From Symbiobacteriaceae bacterium (GTDB lineage Bacteria > Bacillota > JAAYKD01 > WRDA01): a DNA stretch of 6,556 bases. The position numbers and the translations under genes were made by a program. The notes beneath the pieces were generated by a model. The model had not been told where the DNA came from and did not search any database. It worked only from the letters and a program-made list of their open reading frames with translations. The DNA lies in NCBI GenBank assembly GCA_009779515.1, contig WREE01000110.1:1-6556 (forward strand). The letters run 5' to 3'. This document shows positions 1 through 3,959 of the stretch, one piece after another. Numbering within the stretch: the first letter of the stretch is position 1; the number at the start of each line of letters is the position of its first letter.

Positions 1-18
1 GTCGTAGTATCCAGACAT
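1..18 (-). CDS. Start of a small ORF, probably a second Hol_Tox-type toxin (partial)
   Basis: Only the first six codons are inside the window (MSGYYD), running off the left edge. An excellent ribosome site, AAAGGAGGTGATGCC, precedes the ATG on the minus strand. The same AGGAGGTGATGCC block stands before the complete toxin at 266-361. Both genes also share a CCCAGCGTTA/CCCAGCATTTAA element (99-108 and 427-438 on plus) in the leader and a plus-strand terminator further upstream. I infer a tandem paralogous type I toxin module, but six residues cannot prove the family. Other small membrane peptides beginning MSGY also exist. Confidence 0.45.
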
Positions 19-116
19 GGCATCACCTCCTTTGCGCCTTAATTGGTGCATTGCAGGTTGAAGCCATCCGCCCACATTCTACTCTTCCGGGGATTTCTCC
101 CAGCGTTAGGTTCTAC

Positions 117-140
117 GGAGCGCGTAGTCGCTCCTTTTTT
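117..140 (+). terminator. Rho-independent terminator, plus strand
   Basis: Hairpin GGAGCG (117-122), six-base loop, CGCTCC (129-134), followed by six T (135-140). No plus-strand gene ends here. It most likely ends an antisense RNA that covers the toxin cut by the left edge, in the same position that the 491-526 terminator holds relative to the complete toxin. Confidence 0.7.
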
Positions 141-160
141 GTGTACCGATAATTTGGGTC

Positions 161-189
161 TTGCCTTTTTCGCTGACAGCGCATATAAT
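161..189 (+). promoter_or_regulatory. Sigma-A promoter, probably for an antisense RNA antitoxin
   Basis: TTGCCT (161-166), a 17-base spacer and a perfect TATAAT (184-189). It points rightward into the 3' end of the minus-strand toxin at 266-361, and no plus-strand coding gene follows. Convergent promoters of this kind drive the RNA antitoxins of txpA/RatA and bsrG/SR4 systems. Confidence 0.65.
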
Positions 190-230
190 GCAGACAGAGA
201 GTCGTCTGCATAGGCAGAAGGTGTAGTTAT

Positions 231-269
231 AAAAGGCTAACCACGTACCTTTGCCAGTGAGGTGGTTAG
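231..269 (-). terminator. Terminator of the Hol_Tox toxin transcript
   Basis: On minus, CTAACCAC (269-262) pairs with GTGGTTAG (244-237) over eight bases across a 17-base loop, then CCTTTT follows. The toxin stop codon lies inside the left arm of the stem, typical of these compact toxin genes. The arms may also work as a terminator on the plus strand (TCTTTTCTCTT at 270-280). Confidence 0.65.
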
Positions 270-361
270 TCTTTTCTCTTGCTGTATGCGAACAAGCTCA
301 GAGCAGCTATGACAAGCATTGCTACTTGAAACACGGTCGATAGCAATTGAAAATCTGACAT
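266..361 (-). CDS. Hol_Tox-type small hydrophobic toxin (type I toxin-antitoxin)
   Basis: A 31-residue peptide starting MSDFQLLSTVFQ and ending YSKRKD. A single predicted membrane helix covers about residues 5-26, followed by a short basic tail. This matches the putative holin-like toxin family (Hol_Tox, related in layout to TxpA and BsrG), whose members insert into the cell membrane when the RNA antitoxin is lost. The start is fixed by a strong ribosome site, GGAGGAGGTGATGCCGC, directly before the ATG. The stop codon is within the transcript terminator (231-269). A plus-strand promoter at 161-189 points into its 3' end, as expected for an antisense RNA. I could not find a convincing promoter for the toxin itself. 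Family assignment rests on sequence pattern recognition; toxicity is inferred. Confidence 0.8.
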   Translation of the reverse strand: MSDFQLLSTVFQVAMLVIAALSLFAYSKRKD

Positions 362-388
362 GCGGCATCACCTCCTCCCTGTCAACGT

Positions 389-461
389 AAGGTCTATGAC
401 CTTCAAGGGATGAGCGACACCTTCCACCCAGCATTTAACTCTCTGGAGGAGCAAGCTCCTC
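389..461 (-). other. Structured 5' leader of the toxin transcript
   Basis: Two hairpins lie upstream of the toxin: AAGGTC-TAT-GACCTT (389-403) and the perfect GAGGAGC-AA-GCTCCTC (446-461). Between them is CCCAGCATTTAA (427-438), which resembles CCCAGCGTTA at 99-108 upstream of the partial toxin. Type I toxin messages often use leader structure to hide the ribosome site until processed; that role here is inference. Confidence 0.4.
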
Positions 462-490
462 GGTAGTCATCTTCTATCATGGTCGCAGTG

Positions 491-526
491 AACCCTTCTC
501 CCGCTTGCGGAGGAGGGTTTTCTTTC
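491..526 (+). terminator. Rho-independent terminator, plus strand
   Basis: An 11-base stem with one G-U pair (491-501 with 509-519), a seven-base loop CGCTTGC, then TTTTCTTTC. The T-run is only on plus. It is the first strong plus terminator that a transcript from the 161-189 promoter would meet without using the 237-269 hairpin, and it directly abuts the 47-base repeat at 525. Confidence 0.7.
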
Positions 527-571
527 ACCGACACAAAGAGAAAGCAGGTAGCGTGGCGCTATCCTGCTTTT
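525..571 (-). repeat. 47-base direct repeat, copy 1, acting as terminator of the zinc-finger/HigB operon
   Basis: Identical over 47 bases to 1612-1658. It contains an almost perfect hairpin: AAAGCAGGTAGCG, loop TGG, CGCTATCCTGCTTT, with one bulged base. On minus it is followed by TCTCTTTG and on plus by TTTTTATTTTTT, so it can stop transcription from both sides. It lies 21 bases beyond the stop of the zinc-finger gene at 592. Confidence 0.85.
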
Positions 572-591
572 TATTTTTTACCGGCGGTGTA

Positions 592-825
592 TTACGCCGC
601 TCTGTCCGAGTAATGGGTGACGGTAAGTTCGTCGCCGGAGTTTTTGAAAGTATTCGCAATTTGTTCGAGCCGCAGAGATACTTCGCCTCTGTAAGCCTTT
701 TCACCACATTGGCTGCAAACACGGGTAGGAACGCCTTTCACGATAAGAATGCGCTCGTCCAATTCGAGAATGAAAGACGACAGCCTATCTTCCATTTTCC
801 CACGCCCTTTACACATGACACACAT
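592..825 (-). CDS. YgiT-type zinc-finger protein, third gene of a toxin-antitoxin operon
   Basis: A 77-residue protein with two cysteine pairs, C2-x-x-C5 and C37-x-x-C40. They are separated by a beta-rich stretch with the family pattern ILIVKGVPTRVCSQCGE (residues 26-42). This is the YgiT-type zinc finger, the zinc-binding half of MqsA. MqsA normally carries an XRE domain after it; here the protein ends at residue 77 with no DNA-binding domain, and an XRE protein is encoded directly upstream as a separate gene. The ATG is 15 bases after the antitoxin stop, with AAAGGAAG as ribosome site, so it is co-transcribed. It could be an accessory antitoxin subunit or, like many such genes, a remnant partner of a lost toxin. 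The family call is good; the role is inferred. Confidence 0.8.
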   Translation of the reverse strand: MCVMCKGRGKMEDRLSSFILELDERILIVKGVPTRVCSQCGEKAYRGEVSLRLEQIANTFKNSGDELTVTHYSDRAA

Positions 826-840
826 TCAGCGCACTTCCTT

Positions 841-1194
841 TCACTTCTCAAGTGGTACTACTGCAAGCGTCTTACCCAGAGGGGCTAACACCTTTAAGAC
901 AGTATCAACCTGCGGGCTTGTGTCGCCCTTTTCCATGCGGGCTATTACTGGTTGGCTGACTCCGCTTAGCTCTTCGAGCTTCTTTTGAGATATACCGCGC
1001 TCTTTTCTGGCGTTGACCAGCTCCATCATCATAGCCACCCTAAGTTTGCTGGCAGCTATTTCCTCGGGGGTTAAAAGCTGCCGCACGAGCTCCAGAGCGT
1101 CCCCGCCGATAGCGTCCGCGCCGCGCTTGCGCAAGTCGGTCAAATTAGCGTTAGCCTGTTCTATCGCCTGTTTGTAATTTTTATCGTTTCTCAT
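841..1194 (-). CDS. higA: XRE-family antitoxin (HigA-like)
   Basis: A 117-residue DNA-binding protein. Residues about 58-110 form a HTH_3/XRE domain; the helix-turn-helix is about 68-88 (ISQKKLEELSGVSQPVIARM). The first 50 residues are an extension with no obvious domain. It overlaps the end of the HigB-like toxin gene by 14 bases, which implies translational coupling in the toxin-first order typical of HigBA. AAAAGGAG stands just ahead of the ATG, inside the toxin gene. By family analogy it binds and neutralises the toxin and represses the operon promoter at 1574-1602. The inverted repeat TTGA-TTTG-TCAA (1591-1602), which contains the -35 box, is a candidate operator. Confidence 0.85.
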   Translation of the reverse strand: MRNDKNYKQAIEQANANLTDLRKRGADAIGGDALELVRQLLTPEEIAASKLRVAMMMELVNARKERGISQKKLEELSGVSQPVIARMEKGDTSPQVDTVLKVLAPLGKTLAVVPLEK

Positions 1195-1549
1195 TTTTTT
1201 TGCTCCTTTTCCTGTGATCTGCTAAATTGCGCTTAGCTTGTTCTATTTGCCGCTTAGGGGTCTTTTGGGTTTTCTTGGTAAAGTGATGAAGGAGTATAAA
1301 GCTCTGCCCGTCCCACGCCGCAAATAGTATTCTATCCCTTATCGGCCTAAGTTCCCATATATCGCCTTCAAGGTGTTTAACGTAAGGCTCGCCGGCTTGC
1401 TGACCGGCTTCGCTTAAATACTGAATGTACTCATATATTTTGTTTAGCTTTACCCGGCTGTCTTTGTTACCCTTGTTCGATAGCTCTTGAATGTAATCAG
1501 CTATCGGACTTTTGCCGTTTTCGTCTCTATAGAAAAAAACATTGTACAC
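1181..1549 (-). CDS. higB: HigB/Gp49-family toxin (RelE superfamily mRNA interferase)
   Basis: A 122-residue basic protein. The core has the Gp49/HigB pattern: IWELRPIRDRILFA at residues 64-77, then ILLHHFTKKTQKTP at 85-98, followed by a helix ending in a lysine/arginine-rich tail. Family members cleave mRNA on the ribosome. The length is usual for the phage-derived Gp49 branch. The start is GTG at 1549, chosen because AGGAGGG lies at proper spacing; the ATG seven bases later is out of frame. A consensus promoter stands 24 bases upstream. This is the first gene of an operon with the XRE antitoxin (14-base overlap) and the zinc-finger protein. No damage is visible, so the toxin is probably active. 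Confidence 0.88.
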   Translation of the reverse strand: MYNVFFYRDENGKSPIADYIQELSNKGNKDSRVKLNKIYEYIQYLSEAGQQAGEPYVKHLEGDIWELRPIRDRILFAAWDGQSFILLHHFTKKTQKTPKRQIEQAKRNLADHRKRSKKNEKR

Positions 1550-1573
1550 CTAGATTTCCCTCCTACTATCTGA

Positions 1574-1602
1574 AATATACTTAAAAGTTATTGATTTGTC
1601 AA
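1574..1602 (-). promoter_or_regulatory. Promoter of the HigB-HigA-zinc-finger operon
   Basis: On minus, a perfect TTGACA (1602-1597), 17 bases, TATATT (1579-1574). The -35 box lies in the inverted repeat TTGA-TTTG-TCAA (1591-1602), a plausible autoregulatory operator. It lies directly after the terminator of the repressor gene, so the operon has its own transcription unit. Confidence 0.8.
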
Positions 1603-1611
1603 ACATTATTG

Positions 1612-1658
1612 TCACCGACACAAAGAGAAAGCAGGTAGCGTGGCGCTATCCTGCTTTT
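1612..1658 (-). repeat. 47-base direct repeat, copy 2, terminator of the phage repressor gene
   Basis: Identical to 525-571. The repressor stop codon (1657-1659) overlaps its edge, and on minus the hairpin is followed by TCTCTTTG. Together the two copies bracket the complete toxin-antitoxin operon with its promoter. Confidence 0.85.
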
Positions 1659-2025
1659 ATTTTTGCTCTTTTTTCAGCGAGCGCTCCGATTTAACGAAGC
1701 GGGCAAATGTGGTTACCTTATCGGCTTCCTCGGGAGTTAAGTCTTCGAGGTCGCTAAGGTCAACGCTTGCCAAACGGGGATCTTCGGAGGTGTCGCTCAC
1801 CAGAGCAGGTGCTGCAAGGCCTACCGGGGTAGGGTCGTCCGTCCGCCCTAGGAGGTAGTCCATATTGACGCCAAAGTTAGTTGCTAACTTCATCAGAATA
1901 TCATAACTTGGCTCTTTACCGTGGTTTTCCCATCCACTGACAGTAGTCTGAGCCACCTTCAACAGCTCACCTAGCTCCTTTTGTGACATTTTTCTCTCTC
2001 TACGAAGAGATCTGATGCGACTCAT
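1657..2025 (-). CDS. XRE-family phage repressor (cI-like, no peptidase domain)
   Basis: A 122-residue protein. Residues about 2-60 are an XRE/HTH_3 domain: MSQKELGELLKVAQTTVSGW (13-32) is the helix-turn-helix, and the NFGVNMDYLLGRTDDP ending (50-65) is typical of Bacillota phage repressors. Residues 66-122 are an acidic linker and a helical tail. There is no S24 peptidase domain, so RecA-triggered self-cleavage is not expected. Induction probably works through another route, such as an ImmA-type protease outside the window. It is divergent from the XRE gene at 2236, with two palindromic operators between them. AAGAGGTGAT precedes the ATG. Its own promoter is not obvious; TAGAAT on minus near 2050 is only weakly supported. 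Confidence 0.88.
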   Translation of the reverse strand: MSRIRSLRRERKMSQKELGELLKVAQTTVSGWENHGKEPSYDILMKLATNFGVNMDYLLGRTDDPTPVGLAAPALVSDTSEDPRLASVDLSDLEDLTPEEADKVTTFARFVKSERSLKKEQK

Positions 2026-2084
2026 GCATATATCACCTCTTCTTTTATTCTAATACAATCGGGGTTAAAAATCCATAAATAAAT

Positions 2085-2121
2085 AACCCTGTAGGGGTTG
2101 ACTAATAACCCATATGGGGTT
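2085..2121. promoter_or_regulatory. Two palindromic operators of the XRE switch
   Basis: AACCCTGTAGGGGTT (2085-2099) and AACCCATATGGGGTT (2107-2121) are the same 15-base palindrome with different centres, 22 bases apart, about two helical turns. The first overlaps the -35 box of the rightward promoter and the second fills most of its spacer up to the -10 box. A lone half site GGGGTT (2061-2066) lies closer to the repressor gene and AGGGTTTT (2157-2164) lies downstream. Binding here would block rightward transcription. Confidence 0.85.
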
Positions 2122-2126
2122 ATAAT
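2098..2126 (+). promoter_or_regulatory. Main early rightward promoter (PR-like)
   Basis: TTGACT (2098-2103), 17 bases, perfect TATAAT (2121-2126). The start should be near 2133, leaving a leader of about 100 bases before the XRE gene at 2236. The leader has a small CTCA/TGAG hairpin (2182-2194) and no credible reading frame. Confidence 0.88.
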
Positions 2127-2235
2127 GAGTTATGGGTAAAGCACCAAACTCCAATAGGGTTTTATTCAAACCGCTAGCACCTCATTTGGTGAGTTTACCG
2201 AGAAAAGGATTTAAACCAGAAAGGAGATATGAGCA

Positions 2236-2469
2236 TTGGAACGAGCGTGGTTGAAGCAAATGCGTAAAGACCTGAATATGTCCCAAGCAGAAGTCGCTTA
2301 CATTTTAGGAACAACACAAACCTTCTACAGCAAGCTGGAAAAGGGTCAACGATATCCCAGTCATACCTCAGCAAAAAAATATGCCAAGATACTCGGTTGT
2401 CCCTGGACGAAGTTTTTCGAAGACGAAGAAAATACCTCCCCGGAGGGAGGCGAAAGCAAAGAAGGGTAG
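2236..2469 (+). CDS. Cro-like XRE regulator
   Basis: A 77-residue protein, nearly all one XRE domain (residues about 5-60). MSQAEVAYILGTTQTFYSKL (15-34) is the helix-turn-helix and GCPWTKFFEDEE (53-64) closes the domain. The tail is short and acidic. The start is TTG, chosen because AAGGAG (2221-2226) is nine bases ahead; an ATG at 2229 is out of frame and closes quickly. Being the first gene after the repressed rightward promoter and opposite the XRE repressor, it fits the Cro position and probably binds the same AACCC/GGGTT palindromes. An activator role is possible. Confidence 0.82.
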   Translation: MERAWLKQMRKDLNMSQAEVAYILGTTQTFYSKLEKGQRYPSHTSAKKYAKILGCPWTKFFEDEENTSPEGGESKEG

Positions 2470-2470
2470 A

Positions 2471-2497
2471 TAAGAAAAGCCCCGACGCTGCCGGGGC
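2471..2497 (-). terminator. Terminator of the minus-strand RHH gene
   Basis: GCCCCG (2479-2484), seven-base loop, CGGGGC (2492-2497). On minus it is followed by TTTTCTTA. It lies 28 bases past the stop of the RHH gene at 2526. There is no T-run on plus, so the early rightward transcript probably reads through. Confidence 0.75.
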
Positions 2498-2525
2498 GGG
2501 AAGAGGCGCAGCCATGTAAGCGGGG

Positions 2526-2717
2526 CTACTTGATAGTGGACTTGCCGTTTTTCTCGGCTTTTACTTGCTGCTTTTTTAGAGCTTCAATCCCCATACGGAA
2601 CAACTCATTAACGGCCTGCGTGCGCGTAGGATAGCGGTTTTCATAGCGAAAATCCTCAATGTCTTTTAACATATCTTCGGTAACCGTTATTGTGAAACGC
2701 GGATTTTTTGTTGGCAC
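2526..2717 (-). CDS. Ribbon-helix-helix (CopG/Arc-type) repressor
   Basis: A 63-residue protein. Residues 7-13 (RFTITVT) are the DNA-reading beta strand, followed by helix A about 15-26, a turn (RYPTRTQ, 28-34) and helix B about 35-47. The tail is basic. RHH proteins bind as dimers, often to tandem short repeats. The start is GTG; a GGGGTG stretch upstream is a weak ribosome site, so translation may be low, as suits a repressor. It faces another RHH gene (2874) across shared GTTCACCA repeats and two opposed promoters. It sits against the direction of the early operon, so rightward read-through would make antisense RNA to it. Confidence 0.82.
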   Translation of the reverse strand: MPTKNPRFTITVTEDMLKDIEDFRYENRYPTRTQAVNELFRMGIEALKKQQVKAEKNGKSTIK

Positions 2718-2736
2718 AATAGTTCACCCCAGTATC

Positions 2737-2765
2737 ATTATGCTCTGGTTCACCACTTATGTCAA
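2737..2765 (-). promoter_or_regulatory. Leftward promoter of the RHH gene at 2526-2717
   Basis: On minus, TTGACA (2765-2760), 17 bases, CATAAT (2742-2737). The GTTCACCACTTAT site fills the spacer, so it should be autoregulated. Confidence 0.8.
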
Positions 2766-2793
2766 GTCTACGAATTAAATTTTGAAAAAGAGC

Positions 2794-2822
2794 TTGACAA
2801 GTCACCAGTTCACCAGTATACT
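2794..2822 (+). promoter_or_regulatory. Rightward promoter of the second RHH gene and the replication operon
   Basis: TTGACA (2794-2799), 17 bases, TATACT (2817-2822). One operator copy covers the spacer and the -10 box, and another lies at the expected start point near 2829-2847. No terminator is seen downstream up to the window edge, so it may supply the whole right arm. Confidence 0.85.
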
Positions 2823-2873
2823 AGGAAATAACCAGTTCACCACTTATCCAGTGGGTGAGAAAGGAGAGAGTAT

Positions 2874-3053
2874 ATGGCTACCGATATGAAACGTTTCACA
2901 CTTACCGTAACACCTGAAACCGTGCAATATCTTGATGAGTTAAAACAGAAAGAATTCTATGACAAACCTTATTCTGCGATGTATCGCTACATCATAGATA
3001 TGGGTATCAAGTGTATTCAGTCAGGCGGAGGCAAACAACGAAGAGAGGCGTAA
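2874..3053 (+). CDS. Small ribbon-helix-helix protein, divergent partner
   Basis: A 59-residue protein from an ATG behind AAAGGAGAG. Residues 7-13 (RFTLTVT) match the beta strand of the opposing protein (RFTITVT). Helix A is about 15-26 and helix B about 33-47 (MYRYIIDMGIKCI). A glycine/arginine-rich tail follows. The pair looks like diverged paralogues arranged as cI and Cro are. It is expected to bind the same GTTCACCA repeats and so set the balance between the two promoters. It is the first gene of the transcript from 2794-2822. The fold call is good; the target sites are inferred. Confidence 0.78.
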   Translation: MATDMKRFTLTVTPETVQYLDELKQKEFYDKPYSAMYRYIIDMGIKCIQSGGGKQRREA

Positions 3054-3057
3054 CACC

Positions 3058-3247
3058 ATGAAAGGGTTCGCCACGCGTCTCGGCACATACATTCTAACTA
3101 AAACTACAAGATGAAGGCGAGTGGCGAGCTTTCCTGACTGAACTGTGAGCCAAACCAGCGGAAAACAGTAACCACAAAAAAGCAGCGGCGGCGGTGCCGA
3201 CAAAGACTAAAAGGGACAAAAACAAAGGAGGGCTTATAGATGACTAA
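3058..3247 (+). pseudogene. Short ORF and probable decayed small gene
   Basis: ATG at 3058, five bases after the RHH stop, opens an 18-codon frame (MKGFATRLGTYI...) ending TGA at 3112. Dropping one base of the AAAA run at 3100-3103 lets the frame continue as KLQDEGEWRAFLTEL to a TGA at 3146. The same frame then stays open as a lysine/alanine-rich stretch ending KNKGGLIDD with TAA at 3245. That ending and its 8-base overlap with the next gene's ATG are the same as at the end of the 154-residue gene (KNKGGLIDD, 3678-3704). I infer a gene of about 60 codons broken by one frameshift and one stop. It could instead be a non-coding leader with chance frames. Confidence 0.35.
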
Positions 3248-3255
3248 AGATCAGG
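3218..3255 (+). repeat. 38-base direct repeat, copy 1 (junction of the tandem duplication)
   Basis: Identical to 3675-3712. It spans the tail of the preceding frame, the AAAGGAGGG ribosome site, the overlapping stop/start and the first codons of the following gene. It marks the left edge of a duplicated unit of 457 bases. Confidence 0.9.
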
Positions 3256-3704
3256 AGCGCGAGTTGTTGGCAAGGCTGCAGGAGACGGTGGAGAATTCGA
3301 CCCACCTTCGGACAGCATTCGAGGGTGCCTGGATGCTTGCCAAGGCAAACATTAACTACGATTCAGTTCCGTGGTTGGTGGAGGAGGAGCAGCGTCTAAA
3401 GGCGCAGGCAAAGGAGCTTTTCAGTGCGGACAACGCGAAGTGGCTGGAAAAGCAGAGCTCGGCGATAAGGGCGGAGCAAGAGCAGGAAATTACCGAGCGA
3501 CCAGCAACCATATTTGTTTGCGCTAACTGCAGAGAAGCTATCACCGCAGGGATGTGGTACCTGGAAGCCGGACCTAACCAAATCTGCGAAGATTGCATCA
3601 CAGACCGCGCCGATGAGGTTATCCAACGGGTCTTTAACGGCTATATGTTGACGGCGTACCTGGACAGAGAAAAGAAAAACAAAGGAGGGCTTATAGATGA
3701 CTAA
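3240..3704 (+). CDS. Unknown phage protein: helical N-domain fused to a zinc ribbon
   Basis: A 154-residue protein of unrecognised family. Residues 1-86 are charged and helical, probably coiled coil in part (VEEEQRLKAQAKELF at 47-61). Residues 87-140 form a small zinc-ribbon or treble-clef-like domain with C94-x-x-C97 and C116-x-x-C119 around ITAGMWYLEAG. The ribbon is nearly the same as the whole 61-residue protein at 3960-4145, and the first 14 residues match the start of the 3697-3945 protein. So this single gene equals the next two genes fused. The AAAGGAGGG ribosome site is strong. A nucleic-acid or partner-binding role is possible from the zinc ribbon, but I do not assign one. Confidence 0.7.
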   Translation: MTKDQERELLARLQETVENSTHLRTAFEGAWMLAKANINYDSVPWLVEEEQRLKAQAKELFSADNAKWLEKQSSAIRAEQEQEITERPATIFVCANCREAITAGMWYLEAGPNQICEDCITDRADEVIQRVFNGYMLTAYLDREKKNKGGLIDD

Positions 3705-3712
3705 AGATCAGG
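3675..3712 (+). repeat. 38-base direct repeat, copy 2
   Basis: Identical to 3218-3255. It carries the end of the 154-residue gene, the ribosome site and the ATG of the next gene, which overlaps the previous stop by eight bases (ATGACTAA). Confidence 0.9.
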
Positions 3713-3945
3713 CGCGCGAGCTGTTGGCAAGATTGCAATGCGTGGTAGATGATTTCACCATCGTGAAAACAACCCTTGAAGAGGCACGGTGTGAAGCTGT
3801 CAAATTAGAAGATCTTTGGCAGAAAGTTGGGGGGCTTGCCACCCTTGAGTTAACAGCAGATTTAAAGAAGCAGGTAGCGTCTGTAGATGAGATATTAAGG
3901 TTGCAGACAAAGTTGCATGAACTACTAACGGCTGATTTTAAGTAA
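3697..3945 (+). CDS. Unknown helical protein, N-terminal half of the split second copy
   Basis: An 82-residue, mostly helical protein with no cysteine pairs. MTKDQ-x-RELLARLQ (1-14) is shared with the 154-residue neighbour; after that the two diverge strongly. Leucine spacing at 57-78 (KKQVASVDEILRLQTKLHEL) suggests a coiled coil. It starts eight bases inside the end of the upstream gene behind AAAGGAGGG, and stops 14 bases before the zinc-ribbon gene. The fast divergence of the middle beside a conserved start suggests relaxed or diversifying selection, or replacement by recombination. No function is recognised. Confidence 0.65.
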   Translation: MTKDQARELLARLQCVVDDFTIVKTTLEEARCEAVKLEDLWQKVGGLATLELTADLKKQVASVDEILRLQTKLHELLTADFK

Positions 3946-3959
3946 GGAGGATAGCGGCA

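Larger units (their letters stand above)
196..522 (+). ncRNA. Candidate antisense RNA antitoxin opposite the Hol_Tox toxin
   Basis: This interval is inferred. A strong plus-strand promoter (161-189) fires into it, no plus-strand reading frame of note lies in it, and it ends at a strong terminator (491-526). It would be fully complementary to the toxin transcript, including its ribosome site. The 5' end contains an 8-base perfect stem, ATGCAGAC (188-195) and GTCTGCAT (204-211), which partly overlaps the expected start point. The hairpin at 237-269 is symmetrical and is followed on plus by TCTTTTCTCTT, so a shorter form of about 80 bases ending near 280 is equally possible. Confidence 0.4.
2721..2858. 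promoter_or_regulatory. Repeated operator sites of the RHH switch
   Basis: A 14-base site close to RGTTCACCACTTAT occurs at 2747-2760, 2807-2820 (ending AGTATA) and 2834-2847, with a partial copy AGTTCACCCC at 2721-2730. At 2802-2817 the site becomes a tandem pair, TCACCAGT-TCACCAGT. The third site continues into an inverted copy (TCACCACT at 2837 with AGTGGGTGA at 2850-2858). The copies lie in the spacer of the leftward promoter, in the spacer and -10 box of the rightward one, and just past its start point. Direct repeats of this kind are typical of RHH dimers binding side by side. Confidence 0.75.

Noticed and set aside
237..434. A 65-codon minus-strand frame over the type I toxin
   Set aside because: It runs in another frame through the Hol_Tox gene, its leader and its terminator, has no ribosome site and shows no family pattern.
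525..722. A minus-strand frame of 65 codons
   Set aside because: It overlaps the zinc-finger gene in another frame and runs into the terminator repeat.
505..988. Two plus-strand frames (505-888 and 749-988)
   Set aside because: Both lie opposite the zinc-finger and XRE antitoxin genes; the first starts inside a terminator, and neither has a ribosome site.
525..1658. Attachment-site or insertion-sequence ends for the 47-base repeats
   Set aside because: The repeats are hairpin terminators at gene ends; no transposase or integrase lies between them and there are no terminal inverted repeats.
1640..1858. A plus-strand frame opposite the repressor
   Set aside because: It starts inside the terminator repeat, is serine/arginine-rich and is the shadow of the repressor gene.
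2127..2235. Riboswitch or attenuator in the leader of the Cro-like gene
   Set aside because: Only a weak four-base-stem hairpin is visible, with no T-run and no known riboswitch core.
2195..2515. A 106-codon minus-strand frame opposite the Cro-like gene
   Set aside because: It covers the Cro-like gene, whose XRE domain is clear; the frame has no ribosome site and includes a terminator.
3021..3203. A 60-codon minus-strand frame
   Set aside because: It lies opposite the end of the RHH gene and the decayed small gene, with no supporting ribosome site or domain.
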